NCBI RefSeq assembly: GCF_028369295.1 | Contig: NZ_JAQMYP010000030.1 | Location: 61,817 to 125,816 of the forward strand | Source: Streptomyces sp. HD | GTDB lineage: Bacteria; Actinomycetota; Actinomycetes; Streptomycetales; Streptomycetaceae | Length of the DNA stretch: 64,000 nt | Direction of reading: 5' to 3' | In this document: positions 58,116-64,000 of the stretch, in pieces | Layout of the letters: each line of letters opens with the position of its first letter | How positions within the stretch are numbered: position 1 is the stretch's first letter | Notes under the pieces: model-generated | What the model was told of the DNA's origin: nothing | What the model saw: the letters and a program-made list of their open reading frames with translations, nothing else | The model's database searches: none | Position numbers and translations under genes: made by a program

Positions 58116-59414
58116 CTACTGCTCTTCCTTGGCGGTCTTCGTGATCGACTCGGCGACCTGCTGCGGGGATTTGGACCCGGCGATGAGCGCGCCGACGCTG
58201 TCGTTGACCTCCTGGCCGACGGCGGGCGCGTAGGCCTGGTCGAGATAGAGCTGGAAGCCGGTGGCGGCCTTCAACTGGGCCTGTACGGCCTTGATGTTGG
58301 GGTCGGTGAGGGCGCTCTCGGCGGCCGGGACCACCGGGATGACGCCGGTCTTCTTGACCAGTTCCACGTCCGTGGCCTCGGAGGCGAAGAACTTCAGGAA
58401 GTCGACGGCCTCCTGCGGAGCCCCGCTGCGCAGGGCGTGCCCGCCGCCCCCGCCGAACACCTCGGTGATCGCGCCCTTGCCGCCGTCGACCGCGGGGAAC
58501 GGGAAGAAGCCGAGGTCGTCGCCGAGGCCCTTGCCGGAGTCGGCCTGGACGACCGGGGCCCATTGGCCCATGAGTTCCATCGCCGCCTTGCCGTTGCCGA
58601 CGGTCGCGGCCTGGCCGGTGGGGCTGGAGTAGGCGGCACCGAGGAAGCCCTTCTGGAAGGGCTGAAGGTCGACGAGCTCCTGGAGGTGCTGTCCGGCCTG
58701 CACGAAGGCGTCGCCGGTGAAGTCCTTGTCGTCGTACGCCTTCTGCAGGGCGGAGGCGCCGGCGGTGCGCATCGAGAGGTAGGCCCAGTAGTACATGCCG
58801 GGCCACTTCTCCTTGCCCGCGAGGGCCAGCGGGGTGATGCCCTTGGCCTTCAACTTCCGTACGGCGTCGAGGAAACCGCTCCAGGTGGTCGGGGGTTCGC
58901 TGACGCCCGCGTCCTTGAAGAGCGCCTTGTTGTACCAGAAGCCGATCATGCCGATGTCGAACGGGATGCCGTACACCTTGTCGTCGAGAAGGTACGGCTC
59001 CCGGGCGACCGGCAGCAGGCCGTCGGCGAAATCTTTCGTGCGGTCCGTGAGGTCCTCGACGAGACCGGCGTCGACCTGCTGCTTCAGGACACCGCCGCCC
59101 CAGGTGTGGAAGATGTCGGGCAGTTTCCCCGATGCGGTCAGCGCCGTCATCTTCGATTTGTAGGCGTCGTTCTCCAGCTGAACGATCTTTATCTTCACCT
59201 TGGGGTTCTGGGCCTCGAACTTCTTGGCCAGCGCCGCCCAGACGCTCTTGGCCGGCTCGGTGGTGGAGATGTTCCACCACTCGATGGTGGTCGTGCCGTC
59301 CGACGACCCTCCGTCCGAGTCCCCGCCGCAACCACTCAGTGCCGTCATGCCCACACCGGCCGCGGCGGAGGCCGCCAGGAAGCCTCTGCGGGACAGTCCC
59401 GGGTCGCCCATCAT
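58116..59414 (-). CDS. Sugar-binding lipoprotein of the ABC importer (Tat-type)
   Basis: 432 residues, SBP_bac_1 family. GLSRRGFLAASAAAGVGMTALSGC has a twin-arginine motif and lipobox LSGC. TTIEWWNISTTEPAKSVWAALAKKFEAQNPKVKIKIVQLENDAYKSKM and GIPFDIGMIGFWYNKALFKDAGV are typical of xylobiose/cellobiose-type binders. First gene of the operon; ATG at 59414 or 59411. A CGAAAGTTTCG palindrome at 59472-59482 in its promoter supports xylan-dependent control. Confidence 0.93.
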   Translation of the reverse strand: MMGDPGLSRRGFLAASAAAGVGMTALSGCGGDSDGGSSDGTTTIEWWNISTTEPAKSVWAALAKKFEAQNPKVKIKIVQLENDAYKSKMTALTASGKLPDIFHTWGGGVLKQQVDAGLVEDLTDRTKDFADGLLPVAREPYLLDDKVYGIPFDIGMIGFWYNKALFKDAGVSEPPTTWSGFLDAVRKLKAKGITPLALAGKEKWPGMYYWAYLSMRTAGASALQKAYDDKDFTGDAFVQAGQHLQELVDLQPFQKGFLGAAYSSPTGQAATVGNGKAAMELMGQWAPVVQADSGKGLGDDLGFFPFPAVDGGKGAITEVFGGGGGHALRSGAPQEAVDFLKFFASEATDVELVKKTGVIPVVPAAESALTDPNIKAVQAQLKAATGFQLYLDQAYAPAVGQEVNDSVGALIAGSKSPQQVAESITKTAKEEQ

Positions 59415-59471
59415 GCGCTCCTTGAGTACGGGACGGCCCCGTCCATGGGCCGTCCACGGGATCGCCTGGAT

Positions 59472-59482
59472 CGAAAGTTTCG
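59472..59482. promoter_or_regulatory. Xylan-regulon palindrome CGAAAGTTTCG
   Basis: Exact match to the CGAAA-N-TTTCG element reported upstream of actinomycete xylanase and xylo-oligosaccharide genes. It lies 58 bases before the binding-protein start. A one-mismatch relative, CGAAACATTCG, is at 60693-60703 upstream of the decayed GH43 gene. Confidence 0.75.
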
Positions 59483-59566
59483 GAATGGATCCAGAAAGCT
59501 GCGTTGCTGCCGCACCCTAAGGACAGCTGCCAAACGGTGGCAACCCCTTGTGCAAGGTGAATCTGC

Positions 59567-59587
59567 CGCAGGCCGTCACGGCCTGCG
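59567..59587 (-). terminator. Terminator overlapping the end of the GH43 remnant
   Basis: CGCAGGCCG and CGGCCTGCG pair around loop TCA, which is the last in-frame stop of the GH43 remnant. It separates the remnant from the importer promoter. Confidence 0.55.
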
Positions 59588-60663
59588 CGGCGCTTGAGGG
59601 GCGTACTCGAACCAATCGAACGCCGCACTGCCCTCGGTGACGTACATGCCGACGACCCGGCAGATGAAGCCGCCCGCGACCTGCGTGGACAGATAGCGGC
59701 CGTCGAGTTCGGCCAGGCGCACGCCTTCGACCGAGAGGCCGATCGTGTCGGGCCCGCCGACCCTGAGTCCCGGCACGTCCTGGCCGGTCGGGGAGACGGG
59801 ACGGTCGGTGCGCACCTCGACGGTCAGCGTGACGGGCCCGTGTGGCACCGGCTCCCGCGCCAGGCGCTGCCGTACCGGACCGATACGGGCGATCACGCTC
59901 GCCTCTCCCCGCCGACCTCGATGTCGTATTGGCGGGCCTCGTCCATGCGGACGGACGGGCCGGCGCGGCCCGTTCCGGGGGCCCAGCGGGGCCGTGAACC
60001 GGCAGTCGGGGTGCTGCTGGCGGCACCCGGCGAAGGTGTGCCCCGGGCGGTCGAGGCTGCTGCCGGTGGCGTGCAGGGTGAGCCGTCCGGGGCGCTCGGC
60101 CAGCGACCACGAACCGGCCGGCCGACGGCGCGACGAGATCCAGTACGGCGCCAGGCTCGCGGTGTCGAAGTCGTCCCGCGGGGAGGGGAGTCCGACGGGA
60201 TGCCAGGCCGCCGGCACCGGGTGCCGGTCCCTGACCGGACCGACCCTCGGCCAGCCGTCCACCCACTCCACCGGGGTCAGGAAGGTCTCCCGGCCCAGGA
60301 CGTGGACGTACGGGAAGAAGCCGCCCGGACGAACCAGGGGCCCTCGGGGCGGTCGCTGCTGACCAGCACGTTGCCGCCGGCGCCGACGGTGGTGGTGATC
60401 AGGTAGAAGCGGCCGTCGTGGTGGCGCAGGGTGGGCGCGCAGATGCCGGCGGATGCCGGGACGTCGTCCGCGAGCTCCGACTGCCCCGGCCGGTCCAGTA
60501 CATTGCCGATCTGCCGCCAGTGCACGAGGTCACGGCTGTGGAAGAGCGGGACGCCGGGGAAGTACTCGAAGCTGAAGCAGACGAGGTAGTGGTCCTCGCC
60601 GACCCGGCACACGCTGGGGTCGGGGTGGAAGCCGCCGATGACCGGGGTGTCGTACGTCCGCAT
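59576..60663 (-). pseudogene. Decayed GH43 beta-xylosidase/arabinofuranosidase gene
   Basis: The start is clear (GGAAGGG then ATG at 60663): MRTYDTPVIGGFHPDPSVCRVGEDHYLVCFSFEYFPGVPLFHSRDLVHWRQIGNVLDRP is a GH43 N-terminus, up to GPWFVR near 60330. The frame then shifts into FFPYVHVLGRETFLTPVEWVDGWPRVGPV, so the central part of the barrel, including the second and third catalytic acids, is deleted. The C-terminal beta-sandwich region follows (DDFDTASLAPYWISSRR...), with at least two more frameshifts between about 59990 and 59900. About 1.1 kb remains of a normal 1.5 kb gene. Confidence 0.85.
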
Positions 60664-60993
60664 GCGCGTCAGCCCTTCCCGCCGGGGCCGATCGAAACAT
60701 TCGGCCTTATTGGCGAACATTACGGAGCGGACTGTAAGGGGTGCGCAGGGTGCGGCAAGGGCGCGACCACCGGGCGAGGGCGGCGCGCGAATGTCGGCAT
60801 GGACTCGCGAGCCTGGGCAAGGCTTCGCGGACGCGGCACCTCCGGACGAGCGGCCGTTGCTCGTCCGGAGGTGGATCGGGGATGCTCCGTCGGTGAGGGG
60901 CTGTCGGCGAGAGTCTGTCGGCGAGGATCCGCGGACGGCCGCTGGAGGCCGAGTTCGTGATTCCCAGAAGCCCTGGAGCGGCGTCGCGGCTCC
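60664..60993. other. Intergenic region upstream of the GH43 remnant
   Basis: Holds the remnant's promoter and the near-match xylan operator at 60693-60703. The rest, to the end of the lysA-like gene at 60994, contains short direct repeats (CGGACGAGCGG..., GTCGGCGAG twice near 60900) but no gene. Confidence 0.5.
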
Positions 60994-62328
60994 TCAGAGG
61001 CCGACGTCGCGGCTGCGGATGTCCTCCAGGGATTCGCGGCGGATCAGCAGCCGGGCCTGACCGTCGTCCACGGCGACCACCGGTGGGCGGCCGACCAGGT
61101 TGTAGCCGGAGGCCATGGACAGGTGGTAGGCGCCGGCGACCGGGACGGCGAGCAGGTCTCCGGGGCGGATGTCCTCGGGGAGTTCGACGTCGGCGGCGAC
61201 GATGTCACCGGCCTCGCAGTGGCGGCCCACCACGGTCACCGGGACCGGGGCGGCGCTGCTGTGCCGTCCGACCAGGCGCGGAGCGTACCGGACGCCGTAC
61301 AGGGCGGGCCGGGGGTTGTCGCTCATGCCGCCGTCGACGGCGACGTAGGTGTGCGTGCCGGTGCGTTTGACGGCGAGGACGTGGTAGAGCGCGATCCCCG
61401 CCGGGCCGGCGATCGCGCGCCCCGGTTCGACGAGGAGACGGGGTACGGCGATCCCCGCCGCCGCGCACGCCTCGGCCAGTTCCGCGCGCACCTTGCGGGC
61501 CAGCGTGGTGAGATCCAGGGCGGGTTCGCCCGGCCGGTAGGCGATGCCGTGGCCGCCGCCGAGGTCGAGTTCGGGCAGGACCAGGCCGTGCTGTTCGTGA
61601 AGCCGGGCCATCAGGCCGACCATGCGGCGTACGGCGGCCAGGTAGGGCTTGACGCCGGTGATCTGTGAGCCCAGGTGGCAGTGCAGACCGGTGAGTTCGA
61701 GCTGCGGCTGGTCCAGTATCCGGGCGATGGCGTACTGGGCGTAGCCGTCGGAGATGGACAGGCCGAACTTCTGGTCCTCGGTGCCGGTGCGGATCTTCTC
61801 GTGGCCGCCGGCGCTGATGCCGGGCACGACGCGGACCATCACCTTCTGGTGGCCGTCGGGCCCGACGGCTGCGGCCAGCCGCGCGATCTCCGACGGGCTG
61901 TCGATGACGACACGGCCGACGCCGAGACGCAGCGCGGTGTCCAGGTCGCGCGGGGACTTGGCGTTGCCGTGCAGGACGATCCTCTCGGGCGGGAAGCCCG
62001 TGGTGACCGCGAGCTCCAGCTCACCGGCCGAGCAGACGTCCAGGCCCAGGCCCTCCTCCGCCACCCAGTGGACCATCGCCCGGCACAGGAACGCCTTGGC
62101 CGCGTAGAGGACTTCGGCGTCGGGGAAGACGTGACGGTAGGTACGGCAGCGCTCGCGCACCTCTTCCTCGTCGATGACGTAGACGGGGGTGCCGAAGCGG
62201 TCGGCGACCTCGGCGAGCGGCACCCCGCCGACGGTGAGTTCGCCCTCGCGGGGCTCGACGGCCGAGGCGGGCCACACCGAGAGCGCGTCGGCCCGCATGG
62301 TCACCGCGGGTTCGTGGATGGTGGTCAT
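60994..62328 (-). CDS. lysA: Diaminopimelate decarboxylase-like enzyme
   Basis: 444 residues, PLP fold-type III. The PLP lysine is in VLYAAKAFLCRAMVHWVAEEGLGLDVCSAGEL; HCHLGSQI, LDLGGGHGIAYRPGEP, and the active-site cysteine in VGRHCEAGDIVAADVELP fit LysA. It is not beside other lysine-pathway genes and is coupled (16-base gap) to an SAV_915-like gene, so it may be a second copy with a specialised role. ATG at 62328 follows GAGGGGGGGG. Confidence 0.9.
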   Translation of the reverse strand: MTTIHEPAVTMRADALSVWPASAVEPREGELTVGGVPLAEVADRFGTPVYVIDEEEVRERCRTYRHVFPDAEVLYAAKAFLCRAMVHWVAEEGLGLDVCSAGELELAVTTGFPPERIVLHGNAKSPRDLDTALRLGVGRVVIDSPSEIARLAAAVGPDGHQKVMVRVVPGISAGGHEKIRTGTEDQKFGLSISDGYAQYAIARILDQPQLELTGLHCHLGSQITGVKPYLAAVRRMVGLMARLHEQHGLVLPELDLGGGHGIAYRPGEPALDLTTLARKVRAELAEACAAAGIAVPRLLVEPGRAIAGPAGIALYHVLAVKRTGTHTYVAVDGGMSDNPRPALYGVRYAPRLVGRHSSAAPVPVTVVGRHCEAGDIVAADVELPEDIRPGDLLAVPVAGAYHLSMASGYNLVGRPPVVAVDDGQARLLIRRESLEDIRSRDVGL

Positions 62329-62344
62329 CGTGCGATCCCCCCCC

Positions 62345-62716
62345 TCAGCCGATCCACATCTCAAGTACGCGCTCACGGAATTGGGGACCGGAGCGGGGCT
62401 GGGCGTGGTCCGTGGCGGACGGCGCGGTCGGGGCCGGTGCGCAGAACTGGGGGTTCACCGTGACGGTGGTGACGCCGAGCGGTGCGGTCAGGGTGCGCAG
62501 GGCGGGCTCGGCGAGCCGGATCCAGGGCTGGTCGGGGCCGAGGGTCGCGGTCAGCTTCCGCTGCGAGGTGAACCCCACGGCCGTACGGTCGCCGAGGGGC
62601 GTACGGAAGAGGCGGGCCGCGCAGGCGGCCTGTCCCGGCCGGACCGGAACGTACAGAGGGCCGGCCGGGCTCCGATCAGAGGGCTCCGGGTCTTCGTCGT
62701 ACAGGATGTCTGCCAT
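62345..62716 (-). CDS. SAV_915-like protein
   Basis: 123 residues. MADILYDEDPEPSDRSPAGPLYVPVRPGQAACAARLFRTPLGDRTAVGFTSQRKLTATLGPDQPWIRLAEPALRTLTAPLGVTTVTVNP matches the SAV_915/SseB-like group: one small alpha/beta domain with a disordered tail. Function unknown. First gene of a unit with the lysA-like gene. ATG at 62716 fits the family start. Confidence 0.85.
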   Translation of the reverse strand: MADILYDEDPEPSDRSPAGPLYVPVRPGQAACAARLFRTPLGDRTAVGFTSQRKLTATLGPDQPWIRLAEPALRTLTAPLGVTTVTVNPQFCAPAPTAPSATDHAQPRSGPQFRERVLEMWIG

Positions 62717-63242
62717 GGGGTGCCTCCGGGTGGATCCGAGGTGGATCGTGCGGTGTGCTTGTCGGCCCCGGACGCGGGGAGGCGGACCGGGGCTCGGCAA
62801 CGACGCTATGCCCGGTGAACCAGGGATTCGTACCGGTCATGACGCGATGCTGACGACGATCGGCCGGACGCTGACGGGATGCTGACACGGGCCCGAACTC
62901 CGGCCGGCACCGGCCTGGCGGCCGCCCGGCGGGGAACTCGCGGCACGGCAGGGCCCGGCCACCGCAGTAACGTCTGACGACTGCGCCTGGGCACGCGGCA
63001 GTTGGGGAGGGTGAGGGTGCCGCCGGAAGGGGCGCGACGTGGGGACGGCGGACACCGGACGGCTACGACACGACCGCAGCCGGAACCACGGCCTCCCCCG
63101 GCCCCCTAATCCTGACGCATCCCTGGCGCCTCTCACGTGGACGTGGACAGGCCTTGACCAGGACAAGCACGCCACCGATATTCGCTTGTGCGCCGTCGTC
63201 ATTCGCGCCAACGTCGCGTGACCCCACACAAAGGCAGAGAAG
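62717..63242. other. Intergenic region with a promoter for the deaminase gene
   Basis: 526 bases between divergent genes, without a recognisable gene. GGATGCTGAC-like units repeat near 62845-62885. The right part holds the promoter listed separately. Confidence 0.5.
63154..63182 (+). promoter_or_regulatory. Sigma-70-type promoter of the deaminase gene
   Basis: TTGACC (63154-63159) and GATATT (63177-63182) separated by 17 bases, an unusually good -35/-10 pair for this genome. Predicted start is near 63189, about 54 bases before the ATG at 63243, which has AGGCAGAGAAG just upstream. Confidence 0.65.
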
Positions 63243-63680
63243 ATGACCACGCACCCCCACCCCGTCGACCACGAACTCATCCAGGCCGCAGCCCAGGTCG
63301 CGCGCACTCGATGCCGAGGCGACAACCACACCATGGCTGCCGCGGCCCGCGCCCGGGACGGCCGGATCGTCACCGCGGTGAACGCCTACCACTTCACCGG
63401 AGGCCCGTGCGCCGAGTTGGTCCTCATCGGCACGGCGGCTGCCCAGGGCGCTTACGAGCTGGACACGATCGTCGCCGTCGGCGACCGTGACCGCGGGGTG
63501 GTTCCCCCGTGCGGCCGGTGCCGCCAGGTGCTTCTCGACTACTTCCCGGCCCTGAAGGTCGTCGTCGGCACAGGCGACCGTCTCCGGACCGTCTCCATCA
63601 CCGACCTGCTCCCCGAAAGCTACGTCTGGGCCGACCACCAACTCGACGCCGAGCAGGCCACGCCACTGGGCACGAGCTGA
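63243..63680 (+). CDS. Cytidine/blasticidin-S deaminase-family protein
   Basis: 145 residues. Zinc site: Cys56 and Glu58 in FTGGPCAELVLIG, Cys90 and Cys93 in VVPPCGRCRQVLLDYFP. The length, and Cys in place of His in the first motif, match the small tetrameric cytidine deaminases and blasticidin-S deaminases. Deaminates a cytosine nucleoside; resistance versus salvage cannot be decided from sequence. Strong promoter upstream. Confidence 0.9.
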   Translation: MTTHPHPVDHELIQAAAQVARTRCRGDNHTMAAAARARDGRIVTAVNAYHFTGGPCAELVLIGTAAAQGAYELDTIVAVGDRDRGVVPPCGRCRQVLLDYFPALKVVVGTGDRLRTVSITDLLPESYVWADHQLDAEQATPLGTS

Positions 63681-64000
63681 CGCCCGCCGACGACGCATCC
63701 CCGCTCCGCCTCCCCTCGTTGACGGGCCCCTGACGTACACCCCGCTGCCCTTGACGCGCCCCATACGCGACACGCGACCCGGCCGTATGAGACCCGCAAA
63801 TTCCTTGCTGAGCAGGGCCGTTCGGGCGAGCAGCGCGGCTAGATTCCCTGTCGGCCGCCAATGAGGCCGCCGCTGAGGCCACGGACGTCAGTGGCCTCAG
63901 CGGCCTCACGGAACCGGACCCGCCGTCCGGTACCGGTCGAGGCGGCGGGGTGCGTGCGAGACGCGCACCGGCGCACGGCGTACCGCCGTCCCACCGCCGA
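63681..64000. other. 3' region of the window with a strong hairpin, no gene seen
   Basis: About 320 bases without a convincing frame. A long imperfect hairpin at 63862-63908 (outer TGAGGCCG/CGGCCTCA, inner CGCTGAGGCCAC/GTGGCCTCAGCG) looks like a terminator, either for the deaminase or for a gene beyond the edge. Confidence 0.6.
63862..63908. terminator. Long hairpin terminator
   Basis: A 12-base inner arm (CGCTGAGGCCAC / GTGGCCTCAGCG) plus an 8-base outer arm, separated by one bulged base, around an 8-base loop, 180 bases after the deaminase stop. Confidence 0.65.

Noticed and set aside
56266..59628. Open frame of about 1120 codons on the minus strand across the importer genes
   Set aside because: Only the last ~280 codons, the second permease, match a protein family; upstream it is the shifted frame of the first permease and binding-protein genes, which fully explain the DNA.

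Overview
The window reads as the chromosome of a Streptomyces or close relative. Coding DNA is very GC-rich with strong third-position G/C bias, GTG starts are common, transcription units are short and often convergent or divergent, and many families are streptomycete hallmarks: a divergent EF-Tu3, DUF5999, an SAV_915-like protein, DUF4291, DUF3037 paired with a HipA-like kinase, a MocR regulator, and a GH10 xylanase with its ABC importer. No rRNA, tRNA, CRISPR array or intact transposase was seen.

Layout. 1-16 kb is mostly conserved chromosome: a truncated sigma-like gene, GalU-type UDP-glucose pyrophosphorylase, a hotdog protein, an MFS transporter, a spermidine-synthase-like protein, tuf3, an AlkD-like repair protein, a TVP38/DedA-like membrane protein, a thiolase with its divergent HxlR regulator and three operator-like repeats, UppP, apolipoprotein N-acyltransferase and a Gfo/Idh/MocA oxidoreductase. 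A LysR regulator at 14.9-15.8 kb precedes a 660-base, relatively AT-rich gap.

16.45-25.24 kb is the most distinctive region: ten genes on one strand, mostly overlapping by 4 bases or closely spaced. They encode an alpha/beta hydrolase, a stand-alone amino-acid adenylation enzyme, a 90-residue carrier protein, two acyl-CoA-dehydrogenase-fold flavoproteins, a flavin reductase, aspartate decarboxylase (PanD), an SDR, a phytanoyl-CoA-dioxygenase-family oxygenase and a zinc alcohol dehydrogenase. An XRE/MmyB-type regulator, an MFS exporter and a TetR regulator follow (25.3-28.4 kb). This looks like a compact biosynthetic gene cluster in which a carrier-protein-bound amino acid is oxidised and beta-alanine is made locally. 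I cannot name the product and know of no described cluster with exactly this set.

28.4-55 kb is accessory and housekeeping material: DinB-like protein, lipoproteins, uracil-DNA glycosylase, an orphan peptide-binding lipoprotein, two FabG-like SDRs, a HipA-like kinase pair, a Rieske lipoprotein, a PPOX-family protein, LysR/EamA and MocR/PPOX units, two EamA exporters, PadR, PhzF, CAAX protease, a VWA/binding-protein fusion and a GCS2-type ligase. Two adjacent MITE-like elements fill 39,898-40,267 between convergent genes and supply the stop codons of both.

55-61 kb is a xylan/xylo-oligosaccharide locus: GH10 xylanase, two permeases and a Tat lipoprotein binding protein on one strand, then a decayed GH43 gene, with CGAAA-N-TTTCG-type palindromes upstream of the importer and of the GH43 remnant. 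The window ends with a diaminopimelate-decarboxylase-like gene coupled to an SAV_915-like gene, and a blasticidin-S/cytidine-deaminase-like gene with a good sigma-70-type promoter.
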